Shown piece after piece: positions 21,475 to 32,643 of a stretch of DNA of 64,000 bases. Location: contig CM075760.1 of NCBI GenBank assembly GCA_037974335.1, positions 18,322,960-18,386,959 on the forward strand. The letters run 5' to 3'. A program made the translations under genes and the position numbers. Below the pieces are notes generated by a model. It saw only the letters and a list, made by a program, of their open reading frames with translations. It did not search any database and was not told where the DNA came from. This stretch comes from Prionace glauca (lineage: Eukaryota; Chordata; Chondrichthyes; Carcharhiniformes; Carcharhinidae). Position 1 is the first letter of the stretch. Each line of letters opens with the position of its first letter.

Positions 21475-21828
21475 CCCCCGTGACTTGCCTGGGTTTGCAA
21501 AACCTCACTTACTGTACTGTCTGGAGACAATACACATCTCTTTAAACTGTGATCAGTGCTCCTTCCACTCACATTATCAGCCACTTTAAGAATTGAACAG
21601 CAGGTTAGGTGTAAGGATTCGCATTCTAATCAGCAACTGTCTGTGCTTTGTTTGCTCTGTCTGTCTGAGGCCAGAACTCTCCATTCACTTGACAAAGAGG
21701 GTAACCTCGAAAGCTTGTGAGAATATTATCAAATAAATCGGTTGGACTAAAACCTGGTGTTGTCAGACTTTTTACTGTGTTTACGCCCGTCCAACGCCGG
21801 CATACCCACATCATGATCTCTAACCAAT

Positions 21829-22405
21829 CAGAGTGAATGAGGGGCGGCCAGGTCGGGAGTGGAGCATGCGCGGCATTGGGAAGGCGGTTGTGAGCCTCGC
21901 AATGGAGCGAGCGCTCTGAGCATGCTCAGTGTCAGTCATGGTGTTAGGGAGGAGATTGTGAACACAGGGTAGGAATGGAAACCACGGCTGCACTGGAAAG
22001 GGCACCAACTTCTGGCTTCGGCCGCGGGCCCTGACTTTCCCATGGGAATGGCCTCGCTAGCTGCCATCCTACGAGTGTGAATAAGGGTGATCAGAGAGGG
22101 GGGGCTTCCTCCCTGGTAATGAGCCTGGGTTAACGAGGCAACCGTTCGTCGCCATCTTGGGAGAGGAAATGTGTCTGGTTCAGATGTGGTGCAAGGATGG
22201 CCATCTTGTTAAGGGCGGGGCTTCTCCCCGTTGCGAGGTGCGAGTTACCCAGGCAACCGGCCGCGGCCATCTTGGAGCGGGTTCAGGTTTTTCCCTGAGA
22301 GACAGAGACTGGGACTGACAAACTGGGGAGAGAATATTCCAGAGAAACCAGACCTGTCTGCTCTCAATTTCTCTTTGTGAGCACTCCTTTCAAACCATTT
22401 TCCAG
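21829..22405 (+). promoter_or_regulatory. ZNF-E side of the divergent promoter and first intron
   Basis: After the resumed CCAAT unit there are an NRF1-like AGCATGCGCGG (about 21862-21872), three YY1-type GCCATCTTG sites (about 22152, 22200 and 22266) and a near-perfect RFX X-box GTTACCCAGGCAAC at 22244-22257. A diverged copy of the X-box/YY1 pair lies about 115 bp upstream. The acceptor for the terminal exon is CCATTTTCCAG with AG at 22404-22405. Confidence 0.55.
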
Positions 22406-22729
22406 GGAAGGATTTCCACAAATTAAAACAAACATCAAAATCTGACAGAGATTCATCAGGAGCTGAATATCATTGAATGTGGAAGTAGAAATATTTTTCT
22501 GTTCTGTCTTTGTGAAAAGATTCCAAACATCAGTGTGACTGGAAAGCACCAAGACACACACGAGTTAGAGTGTTCGAGTCAGCTAACTATGGAAAAAGCT
22601 TCAATCATTTAGACAGCCTGAAAAACATCACACCGTTCACACCGAGGAGAAACTGTACACGTGTTGTGTGTGTGTGGACGAGGCTTCATCTGATTGTCCA
22701 ACCTGGAGAGACACAAGGGCATCGGCACC

Positions 22730-23747
22730 ATGAAGAAAGTGTGGAAATGCGGGGACTGTGAAAGGGATTCAATTATCCATCCCGCCTGGAAATCCATCAA
22801 CACAGTCACACTGGGAACAGCATCACAGAGAGACTGGAATTATGAGGATTGTGGTGAAGGATTCTATTATCCATGTCAGCTGGAAATCCATTGACAGTTA
22901 TGCTGGGGAGAAGCTATTCACCTCGTCTATGTGTGGAAAAGGATTTATTAAAGCAGGAAGCCTTGTGTCACACTTGCGAATTCACACTGAGGAAAGACCT
23001 TATAGGTGCACATACTGTGAAAGGAGGTTTAAACAGTCATCTATCCTCACTGCACATCAGCGAATTCACATTGGGATGTGACCATTCAGCTGTTCCGTAT
23101 CTGAGAAGAGATTTACTCAGTTATCTCACCCTGTTAACATTACCAGTCCTTCATCCTGTTAATACGCCAATGCATTCACGCTGGGGAGAAGCAATTCATC
23201 TGCTCCAAATGTGAGAAAGGATTTAACTCAGTTGTCTGGCCTTTGGCCACACCACAGAATTCACACTGAGGACAGACCATACTCCTGCTCTGTCTGTGGG
23301 AAGGGATTTACTCTGTTATCTCACCCTGCTAACATACAGAGAAATCACACTGGGAATAAGTCATACAGCTGCACTTCTTGTGGGAAGACCTTCAGGTCTT
23401 CATCCAACCTCAGTGCACACAAGCAAGTTCATGGTGGGGAGAAATCATTCATCTGTTCTGAGTGTGGGGTGGAATTCACTCAGTCAGCCAACCTGGTCGT
23501 TACCAAGAGAATTCACACTGAGGAGAAACCATTTAACTGCACCTCCTGTGGAAAGAGCTTCAGGCAGTTATCCACACTCACTGCACACCAACGCACTCAC
23601 ACTGGGGAGAGGCCATTCACCTGCGCTGTGTGGGGGAAGGGATTCACTCAGTCAGCCAGCCTCATGTTACACCAAGTTCACACTGAGGAGAGGCCGTTCA
23701 ACTGCATTCACTGTGGAAAGGAATTCACTTTGGTTCAGACCAATTAA
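22730..23747 (+). pseudogene. ZNF-E: C2H2 zinc-finger pseudogene, several frame breaks
   Basis: The family start context GGCACCATGAAGAAAGTG opens at 22730, but the frame breaks inside the first finger ([12 protein letters not shown]: about 2 nt lost after CxxC). Later readable pieces are [51 protein letters not shown], then a broken stretch. A 178-codon open run (23211-23747) follows with fingers such as CTSCGKSFRQLSTLTAHQRTH. That run has further losses (CAVWGKGF: Cys to Trp) and stops inside its last finger (CIHCGKEFTLVQTN). At least five frame or stop lesions are seen. It is the divergent partner of ZNF-D. The leader before 22730 holds a decayed first finger. Confidence 0.85.
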
Positions 23748-24694
23748 GGCAAAGGCAGAATTCTCTGGATAGTAAATTTAAATAAGTTTATTCATGAACA
23801 AGGTTTACTGAACCACTTTAAGACATTGGCTTTTATAACTTGAAGTGGGTGATCAGTCTGAAAGGTTAAACCCTCTCTGGCTCCTTCTTTGAGAGGACTT
23901 TTTGTGGAATTCAGCCTTGGAAGTTTGGCTCCTCCTTTGACAGGAGTTTCTTTGAAACTCAGCCTCGGGACTCTTCAGTATTTGGCTCACAGGGAAGACC
24001 TTTGGAACCTCTACTTTTATCCCCCTACATCAGAATTGGGCCTGTTTGACATGACAATTGGTCAATTTGGTTAGATTAATTGGATCCCCAATACTTACAC
24101 CACTTTTCCCTTCATCTTAGTCAGGAATACAACAGAATTGTTTCACACTATCCCTTTATCTGATTCCATACAGTTTTATCTTGTTCACATAGTTTCAAAT
24201 ATTGAAAAGTTTGAAGGTCTCTCTCGCCAGTACATTAGTACATTTATCTTCATTGCACATTCTTTACATACGCAGCAATAAGCTTTTACATTTTTACAGT
24301 AAATAAAACTCAGTCTTTTACGATAACCACTGATTCATTAATTGTAACTGAATACAATCATCTGTTAGTGACTGGAAGCTAATTAATACAGGATTCTTTA
24401 ATTCATTTGGTTAATACAAGATTCACTGGTTCAAAAAGACACACAATGCAAGATAATAGGTTTCTTTCTTATTCACCTTGATCAGATCGAACAATTGACC
24501 TTATTCTTGAGCCAGATTTGACGGAATATAATGTCCTGCAGCTTATCAAAATGATAAAAGAAATTCTTAGTTTAAACACTTTCTGCTGGCTATACAGTTT
24601 GCACAAGCATTTAGATGAATACAGCATTAATTTTTAAAATAAAGCTTCATTCACATGTTAAAGTTTAAGATGGCTTCCTTGACCTTGTTACTTA
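23748..24694. other. No gene recognised; ZNF-E is truncated here
   Basis: Finger homology ends abruptly at about 23740. The new sequence opens TTAAGGCAAAGGCAGAATTC, loosely like TTAAGGCAGGACAGGATTC at about 9123, so a dispersed repeat is possible. The rest is AT-rich without family resemblance. Confidence 0.35.
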
Positions 24695-24868
24695 GAATGT
24701 TCAAAGAACAATACAGCACAGTATCAGCCACTTTGGCCCACCAAGCCTGTGCCAATAGAGTTTCTATCTCTCTGTTCACCTCTTATCTGTCTTTCTACCT
24801 TGGACATTGCTAACGTGCCTGCTTGCATCCCTTCCACTGGGAGTGCATTCCAGACACCCAGCACCTCT
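24695..24868 (-). mobile_element. LINE 3'-end fragment
   Basis: Starts CAAAGAACAATACAGCACAG on + and reads in the minus sense as a decayed CR1-type C-terminus (VWNALPVEGMQAG). It abuts the CR1-C element. Confidence 0.65.
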
Positions 24869-25390
24869 ATAGAGTCATAGAGGTTAACAGCATGAAAACA
24901 GGCCCTTTGGCTCAATTTGTCTATGCTGCCCCTTTTTTTAAATGACTAAGCTAGTCCCAATTGCCTGCATTTGGCCCATATCCCTTGATAGCAATCTTAC
25001 TCATAACAGTCTAAATGTTTTCCAGAAGACAAAATTGTACCCGCCTCTACTACTACCTCTGGCAACTTGTTTCAGACACTCACCATGCTGTGTCTGAAAA
25101 GTCACCCCCCTGGACCCTTTTGTATCTCTCCCCTCTCATCTTAAACCTATGGCCTCTAGTTTTATACTTCCCTACCTTGGAAAAAGATATTGATTATCTA
25201 GCTGATCTATGCCTCTCATTATTTTATAAACTTCTATAAGATCACCCCTAAGTCTCCTATGCGCCAGAGGAAAAACGTCCCAGTCTATCCAGCCTCTCCT
25301 TATAACTCAAACCATCAACTCCCAGAAGCATCCTAATAAATCTTTTCTGCATTCTTTCTAGTTTAATAATATCCTGTCTATAATAAGGTG

Positions 25391-26448
25391 GTAAAAAGTC
25401 TGACAACACCAGGTTTTAGTCCAACCGATTTATTTGATAGTAAACGCACAAGCTTTTGGGTTAGTCCCTTCGTCAGGTGAATGGAGAGTTCTGGCCTCTG
25501 TGCATGAGTCGCAAAAACCCAGCTTGCAGGTGCAGCAGTGGTCAGGAAGGCGAATTGGATGCTGGCCTTCATAGCGAGGGGGATTGAATATAAAAGTAGG
25601 GAGGTCTTGCTGCAGCTGTATAGGGCATTGGTGAGGCCGCATCTGGAGTACTGTGTGCAGTTTTGTGCGCCGCACCTGCGCAAGGATATTTTGGCCCTGG
25701 ATGGAGTGCAGAGGAGGTTTACTAGGCTGATACCGGAGTTGAGGGGATTGAGCTATGAGGAGAGACTGAATAAACTAGGCTTGTACTCATTAGAGTTTAG
25801 AAGAATGAGGGGAGATCTCATTGAGACGTATAAGACGATGAATGGGATGGATAGGATAGAGGTGGAGAGACTCTTCCCGCTCAAAAAAGACAGTAGGACT
25901 AGGGGGTACAGCCTCAAGATGAAGGGGAGGCGGTTTAGAACAGAGTTGAGGAGGAACTTCTTCACTCTAAGGGTGGTGAATCTCTGGAATTCTCTCCCCG
26001 TTGAAGTGGTGGAGGCTGCCTCGCTAAATATTTTTAAGAAACGAGTTGATGGGTTTTTGATAAGAGAAGGGATTAAGGGTTATGGGGAGAGGGCGGGAAG
26101 GTGGAGCTGAGCCACGACAGATCAGCCATGATCTTATTGAATGGCGGGGCAGGCTCGAAGGGCTAGATGGCCTACTCCTGCTCCTATTTCTTATGTTCTT
26201 ATGACAGAGCATTTAAAGCACAGACAGTTTACAGATTACTGATTAGAATGTGAATCTTTACACCTAACCTGCTGTTCAAGTCTTGAAGTGGCTGACAATG
26301 TGAGTGGAAGGAGCACTGATCACAGGTTAAAGAGATGTGTATTGTCTCCAGACAGTACAGTGAGTGAGGTTTTGTAAACCCAGGCAAGTGTTGGGGGTTA
26401 CAGATAGTGCGACATGAACCCAAGATCCTTGTTGAGACCGTCCTCATG
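25391..26448 (-). mobile_element. Penelope-like element, truncated, split by CR1-A
   Basis: Parts 25391-25497 and 26204-26448 match the left arm of the 20637-21816 PLE (the same AAAGTCTGACAACACCAGG end, the same 3' UTR, and the start of the GIY-YIG C-terminus at THEDG). AATAAGGTG (25382-25390) and AATAAAGTG (26449-26457) flank it as a likely 9-bp target duplication with one change. Confidence 0.85.
25498..26203 (+). mobile_element. CR1-A LINE, 5'-truncated copy inside the PLE
   Basis: Starts near TGTGCATGAGTCGCAAAAAC (RT C-terminal part) and runs to TTCTTATGTTCTTATG. From about 25538 the frame is open to the natural end ERAGRWS, except for a 1-nt loss at the start (GCAGCAGTGG for GCAGCAGGTGG). 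Confidence 0.9.
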
Positions 26449-27607
26449 AATAAAGTGACCAGAACTGTATACAGTATTACAAGTGGCCTTACCAATGTCT
26501 TGTGCAACTTCAACAAGATGTCCCAACTCCTATATTCAATGTTCTGACCAATGAAACCAAGCATGCCGGATGCCTTCTTCACCACCCTGTCCATCTGTGA
26601 CTCCACTTTCAATGAGCTATGAACAAGTACCCCTCGATCTCTTTGTTCTACAACTCTCCCCAAAGCACTACCATTAACTAAGCCCTACCCTGGTTCGATC
26701 TATCAAAATGCATCACCTCGCACTAAATTAAATTCCATCTGTCAATCGTCAGCCCACAGGTCCAATAGATCAAGAACCCACTGCAATCCGAACTAACCTT
26801 CTTCACTGTCCACTATGCCACCCATCTTGGTTTATCTGCAAACTTAAAACTGCCTCCTAAATTCTCATCCAAATCATTAATACAAATGACAAATAACAGT
26901 GGACCCAGCACCGATCCCTGAGGTACACCACTAGTCACAGGCTTCCAGTTTGAAAAACAACTCTCTACATCCACCCTCTGGTTTCTGTCATCAAGCTAAT
27001 TTTGCATCCATTTCGTTACCTCACATTGGATCCCGAGAGATTTAATCTGATGCAACAACCTACTATGTGGATCTTATCAAAGGCCTTGCTAAAGTTCATG
27101 TAGACAACATCAACTGCACTGCCCTCATCTACCTTATTGGTTACACCTTCAAAAAACTCAAACTTCTGAGACATGATTTTCCACTCACAAAGCCATGCTG
27201 ACTGCCCCTAATGAGTCCTTGCTTCTCTAAATGCCTGTAGATTCTGTCTCTCAGAATACCTTCTACCAGGGTACCCACTACAGATGTGAGGCTCTTTAAA
27301 GTGCATCAAGGTAGATAAATCCCCAGGGCCTAATGAAGTGTATCCCAGGACATTGTGGGAGGCTAGGGAGGAAATTGCAAGTTCCCTAGCAGAGATATTT
27401 GAATTGACATCCACAGGTGAGGTGCCTGAAGATTGGAGAGTGGCAAATGTTGTGCGTTTGTTTAGAAATGGGGAAGCAAAGTTGTGAGACCGGCCAGTTC
27501 AGCAGAAAGAAACTCACTGACCCTCCCACCTCAACTGTCAGAGTGAACATATTTCAGTGCTGGATGTGATTAACAGCAGCAATAACAGCAGAATCCAACG
27601 ACTGTAA

Positions 27608-28561
<954 letters not shown>

Positions 28562-29017
28562 GTTCAACAATCAAATTAAGTTTCCGCACACAGGACATAC
28601 ATAGGGTCTTTCCCGGCTCCAAATGGGAATGTGTCTTCAAGTTGTGTAACTGGTTAAGGCTGGAACAATCAGTTCAAAGTGTGCGTGCTGATGCTTTTCT
28701 AGTCACATTGAGAATTAATAACTGATGAAGCTGATAGAGCAGACAATTATTTCTCCATCTTGATTCAAAGGCCACTGATCTTCACTTTGCAATGAATTAA
28801 CTGAATCTTTCAGAACCTGATGCAACATTTGATTTGAGATTTCTGGCTTAAATCCTCACTTCTAACATCTGTAAAAGAAGTTGGCAAAAGTAATCAGCGT
28901 TACTACAGGATAGACATTCAGAACAGACAATTCTAGATTCTCTGGAGCATTTTGTCCCCCTTTCATTCCCCAAAAGCTGTAAGTTTCCATCTCACACATT
29001 GAGAGGCAATTCCCTAG
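28562..29017 (-). other. ZNF-F leader and acceptor region
   Basis: Paralogous to the leaders of G and I: minus-strand TTTTGCCAACTTCTTTTACAG precedes the leader at about 28876, and the region around 28900-28990 matches the first intron start of G and I (CATTTTGTCCCCC, CCCAAAAGCTG). Confidence 0.5.
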
Positions 29018-29346
29018 TAGTATTATCGCTAGACTATTAATCCAAAATTCAGCTAATGTTTGGGGACCCAGGTTCGAATCCTGCCACAGCAAATGGTAGA
29101 ATTTGAATTCAGTACAAACATGTGGAATTAAGAATCTATTGATGATTGTGAAACTATTGTTGATTGTTGGAAAACCCCATCACTAATGCTTTTTAGGGAA
29201 GGAAATCTGTCATCCTCACCTGGCATGGCCAACATGTGACACCAAAGGTACAGTAATGTGCTGATTCACATTACCCTCTGAAACACCCCAGTAAACCAAT
29301 TGGTTCAAGGGCACTGAGGGATGGGTAATAAATGCTGGCCAGCCAG
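29018..29346 (+). mobile_element. Second SINE family, nearly full-length copy
   Basis: tRNA-like head GTATTATCGCTAGACTATT with B-box-like GGTTCGAATCC, then body (GATTGTGAAACTATTGTTG, GAAGGAAATCTGTC) and 3' end AATAAATGCTGGCCAGCC. Matches copies at 44467-46258 (+) and 55298-56392 (-). I recognise it as a SINE common in shark sequence but do not assign a name. Confidence 0.7.
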
Positions 29347-29452
29347 CGATGATGTGGAGATGCTGGCGTTGGACTGGGGTAAATACAGTAAGACAATTCA
29401 CAACACCAGGTTAAAAGTCCAACAGGTTCATTTGGTAGCAAAAGCCAGCCAT
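29347..29452 (-). mobile_element. PLE 3'-end fragment, second related family
   Basis: GATGATGTGGAGATGCTGG, TTGGACTGGGGTAAATACAG and CACAACACCAGGTTAAAAGTC match the tail and 3' UTR start of the PLE family at 20637-21816 with many differences, so it is a related family. Only about 105 nt remain. Confidence 0.6.
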
Positions 29453-29794
29453 GCTCATGTCTCATGAATGAAGAAAAAATAACTCTCCCTTCATTCTCAT
29501 TCTGCTGGATATAATATTGAGCCTCCACAGGCTGATTGACAGAGCTGGGCCAAACTTTCCAGAGTCTACAACCTCCCTAGATTCACTCCCTTTCCCTTTC
29601 GTTGCAGCAAGTCAGCAATTCCCCCAGAATGAGAAGAAACAGAAAGGGGGAAAAAAGAAAGTATTTTACTCACAGATGTTGGCCTCTTTTAGGTATGGCT
29701 TGTTATCCAACTGACCAACAAAAGAGGAAATTTCAGTCTGTCTGCAGTTCAATCTGCATTGTCACAAAGCTCGCGCTCTGATTGCCTGGAGGGC

Positions 29795-29869
29795 ATGATG
29801 TGGGTGTGCCGGCGTTGGACTGGCGTAAACACAGTAAAAAGTCTGACAACACCAGGTTTTAGTCCAACC
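29795..29869 (-). mobile_element. PLE 3'-tail fragment in a ZNF promoter
   Basis: Seventy-five bases match the PLE 3' tail (TGCCGGCGTTGGACTGGCG, AGTCTGACAACACCAGG), with the tail complete. The equivalent promoter at 37090-37125 (CTGATTGGCTGGACGACCAG, then TCCTTCCGGTCCTCCAA) is uninterrupted, which shows the insertion point. Confidence 0.75.
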
Positions 29870-30130
29870 CACAGTCCTTCCGGTCCTCCAATGCTTCCCA
29901 TTGGTCAACAATTCAAAGTGAAGGTCAGAGGGTGGGCTCTTCCCCCGGAACATGCACAGATTCCCCTCTCCCTTGGACATGCGCAGTCCCGGGCCGTGGG
30001 GGAGGGGAGATGACCGAGCGGCTTCTGCCGCTTGACTGGAAACCTTAGCTCGAGGAGGGGAACAATGGGTGGGGGCGGGGCTCCCGGGTCCGCGCAGGCC
30101 CGGCCTGCGCACTGGGACCCGCAGCCGTCA
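29870..30130. promoter_or_regulatory. CpG-rich promoter of ZNF-F unit
   Basis: TCCTTCCGGTCCTCCAATG, a CCAAT-type CCCATTGGTCAAC and GGACATGCGCAGTCCCGGGC match the promoter at 37100-37190. It is CpG-rich to about 30130. Divergent use is possible, but no + strand gene follows. Confidence 0.55.
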
Positions 30131-30205
30131 CCGCGGAGCAGTGATTCCTATTGATTATTTCAATTATGGCTCCGCTGTGACGTCACAAAGCGGAAGTTGG
30201 CCAAT

Positions 30206-30490
30206 GATGATGTAATTTAAACAATGTCTGAGGTCAGCACTTGTTGGTCAGATCCCCTTTTCAGCGCAGTGCAACTTGGAGCACACTGTTAATTCACTGG
30301 CTGTTGGGTTACAAGTCCTTCACGGCTCTTATCACAAATGTATGATGAAATAATTTAAATAATGCCTGAAAAAACTTTACTTCTTGGTCTTTTTCAGTGC
30401 AGTGCTATTTGGAGTATACCATCACTTCATCAACTATTAGGTTGCAAGTCCTCACAGTTCTTATGATGAAATAATTTAAACAATGGCTGA
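30206..30490. repeat. Tandem repeat, about 125-bp unit, two to three copies
   Basis: The phrase TTTTCAG(C/T)GCAGTGC then a TTGGAG(C/T)A(C/T)AC, GGTT(A/G)CAAGTCCT and ATGATGAAATAATTTAAA recurs at about 30259-30370 and 30390-30490, with a partial unit before. Single related units lie at about 48612-48725. Confidence 0.65.
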
Positions 30491-31082
30491 AAACACTTCT
30501 TCTTAACCAACTACCTACCACTGTTTGTTGATTGATTGCAGGTTCCGGTATCTCAACTGCTGAACACCAGCCAGTCCTGGAATAAGTATAATTTTAACTC
30601 ATTCTAAGTAAAAATTCTCACCCGGTCTTCTGTTGAAACCCTGCTAAGCAGCTTTAATGGTTCATTGTAGCACAATCTGAGCAGTCACAGGAATGTGGTC
30701 GAAATAGTCCAGTCCCATCATGCCTCACATTCAATCTGCAGTCCTTCAGTTGTATGTGCCTGTATATAGCAGTCTTGGCCACTGTCAACCCCCATACTGC
30801 CATTTTGAACTGCTACAATGCCTGATATGTAAGTACACCCACAGTGTTATTAGGGAGGTATTTCCAGCCACTCATTCCAGATTTCCTCAAGACTGTTGGT
30901 GGATACCAGACTGATACATTTCATTCAACCACACCCAAGGTGAGTTATTCAAATCTCTTTATTGTACAGAACAATATATTCACAATATCTTTAAAACTGA
31001 ATTCAAATATTCCAATTTTGATTTCAAGTATTAACATATTCTGTTAGTTTGTTCTTTATTGTCAATGTCAAGCTGATGTTGT
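30491..31082. other. Segment duplicated at 48725-49318
   Basis: ACCACTGTTTGTTGATTG, TGAACACCAGCCAGTCCTGG, the GTCACAGGAATGTGGTC block and CTGTTAGTTTGTTCTTTATT are shared in the same order with 48745-49305. No coding potential. It is part of the larger G/I unit duplication. Confidence 0.6.
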
Positions 31083-31470
31083 TCTCCTTGAAGCAAAGGA
31101 GGTTGGGGAGAGATTTGATAGAGGTGGGCAAAATTCTGACAGGTTTAGATAATGTGGATAAAGAAAAGCTGTTCCCATTAGCTGATGGGACAAGGATGGG
31201 GGGGGGGGGGGGGGGGGGACACAGATTTAAGGTTTTGGACCAGATTTGCAGGGAGGAAGAATTTGATGTGAGGAAGAATATTTTGACATAGCAAATTGTA
31301 ATGACCTGGAACTGGCAGCCAATGACAGTGGAGGAAATGGAGACAATAAACAATCACAAAGGAAATTGGATGGGCATTTGGGGCGTTTCAAACAGAAATG
31401 GTGACTAAATAGCTCTGAACTTCCGAATACCCTGTCACTCTGTGATCCTTGTGAAATTTGAAACCAGGTA
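31083..31470 (+). mobile_element. Old LINE 3' remnant, shared with 49320-49680
   Basis: Reads as a decayed CR1-type C-terminus (RDLIEVGKILTGLDNVDKEKLFPLA), then a G-run of about 20 at 31198-31218, then HRFKVLDQICREEEF. The paralogous copy downstream of ZNF-I lacks the G expansion, so the expansion followed the duplication. Confidence 0.7.
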
Positions 31471-31539
31471 TTTGCAACAAGACTCAAAGAGCATCAACCC
31501 ACTGGAGGCAAAGTTGTGAGACCAGCCAGTCCAGCAGAA

Positions 31540-31779
31540 GGTTGTGAATCTGTGGAATTCCCTGCACAGTGAGCAGTTGAGGCTACCTCACTGAATATTT
31601 TTAAGGCAAGATCAGATAAATTTTTAACAGTAAAGGGATTAAGGGCTTTGCTGAGCAGGCAGGTAAGCGGAGTTGAGCCCACAAAAAGAACAGCCATGAT
31701 CTTACTGAATGGCAGAGCAGGCTCAAGGGGCCAGATGGCCTACTCCTGCTCCTAGTTCTTCTGTTCATATGTTCTTAAA
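31540..31779 (+). mobile_element. CR1 3'-end fragment, diverged relative of CR1-A
   Basis: Contains VVNLWNSLHSEQLRLPH-like C-terminus text and a 3' UTR like CR1-A (CAGCCATGATCTTACTGAATG) ending in ATGTTCTTA. It is inserted in the G 3' flank: the I copy reads CCAGTCCAGCAGAAAGAAAC without it. Confidence 0.7.
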
Positions 31780-31884
31780 GTCACCCTCTGCCCCTCCCCA
31801 ATGACCAACTGTAAGAATGAACAAAATACAGTCCTTGATGTAACTGAGAGCAGAAACAATAATTGTAGAATCGAACCCCTGGAA

Positions 31885-32643
31885 TCACCCATGAACTAGT
31901 TGGTGTCTCAGCAGGGCGGACAAAATTCTTAATCCTTTCCCACACTCAGAGCAGGTGAACGGCCTCTCCCCAGTGTGAACTTCCTGGTGTCGCCGCAGAC
32001 TGGATGAGTCAGTGAATCCCTTCCCACACTGACAGCAGGTGAATGGCCTCTCCCCAGTGTGAACTCTCTGATGTCTCTGCAGGCTGGATGAGTCAGTGAA
32101 TCCCTTCTCACACTGAGGGCAGGTAAATGGCCTCTCCCCAGTGTGAATTCGCTGGTGCCTCCTCAGGCTGGATGAGTCAGTGAATCCCTTCTCACACTGA
32201 GAGCAAGTGAATGGCCTCTCCCCAGTGTGAACTCGCTGGTGTGTCTGCAGGTTGAATGAATGACTAAATTCCTTCCCACACTGAGAGCAGGTGAATGGCC
32301 TCTCCCCAGTGTGAATTCGCTGATGTGACTGCCGATCACATAACTGACTGAATCCTTTCTCACACCGAGGGCAGGTGAATGGCCTCTCCCCAGTATGAAC
32401 TCGCTGGTGTGTCCGCATGTTGAATAAATGACTGAACTCATTCCCACACTGAGAGCAGGCAAATGGCCTCTCCCCAGTGTGAACTCGTTGGTGTTTCTGC
32501 AGGTTGGATGACTGAGTGAATCCCTTTCTACACTGAGAGCAGGTGAATGGCCTCTCCCCAGTGTGGCTGCATTGATGAGCTTCCAGCTGAGATGGGGCTC
32601 TCTATCTCTTTCCACAGTCTGCACATTTCCATGGTTTCTCCAT
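31885..32643 (-). pseudogene. ZNF-G: 9-finger C2H2 gene with one stop in finger 1
   Basis: From the family ATG at 32643 ([13 protein letters not shown]) a 253-codon frame runs to 31885. Codon 14 (32602-32604) is TAG where ZNF-I has TAC (KRYRYPS). All other fingers (2-9) are whole and in frame, with distinctive repeated CEKGFTDSSSLRRHQRIH-type units. A downstream Met in finger 3 (FNMRTHQRVH) could start a 177-residue protein with six fingers plus part of a seventh. Its leader is separated from its splice acceptor by the 3.2-kb CR1-A at 32985-36220. Close paralogue of ZNF-I. Probably a young pseudogene; a shortened product cannot be excluded. Confidence 0.85.

Larger units (their letters stand above)
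20637..21816. mobile_element. Penelope-like element: head-to-head palindromic insertion
   Basis: Two 5'-truncated PLE copies face away from a 7-nt centre (21202-21208). Arms 20637-21201 and 21209-21773 are near-perfect inverted repeats of 565 bp. The right copy extends a further 43 nt as the family 3' tail (CCAACGCCGGCATACCCAC). Each arm carries the C-terminal GIY-YIG endonuclease region and 3' UTR. Flanks carry TCTCTAACCAAT on both sides (20625-20636 and 21817-21828), a 12-bp target duplication. The target is a CCAAT unit of the ZNF-D/E promoter. Inverted, truncated copies are known for PLE insertions; near-identity of the arms suggests a recent or gene-converted event. Confidence 0.9.
24869..27475 (-). 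mobile_element. CR1 family C LINE, interrupted by PLE and CR1-A, with inverted 5' segment
   Basis: Minus-strand CR1-C occupies 24869-25390 (3' end and RT C-terminus) and 26449-27297 (RT body up to SLTSVVGTLVEGILRDRIY). At about 27298-27473 the next upstream part of the same protein (VDKSPGPNEVYPRTLWEAR, EDWRVANVVRLF) lies on the + strand. So the 5' end is inverted with about a dozen codons missing at the join. A PLE (25391-26448) with its own CR1-A insertion splits the body. Confidence 0.85.

Noticed and set aside
23748-24694. Possible LTR-type or other large element truncating ZNF-E
   Set aside because: No terminal repeats, primer site or protein text was seen; no retroviral or LTR element could be supported anywhere in the window.
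30844-31047. Short ORFs in the G/I duplicated segment (30491-31082)
   Set aside because: Frames are not conserved between the two duplicates.
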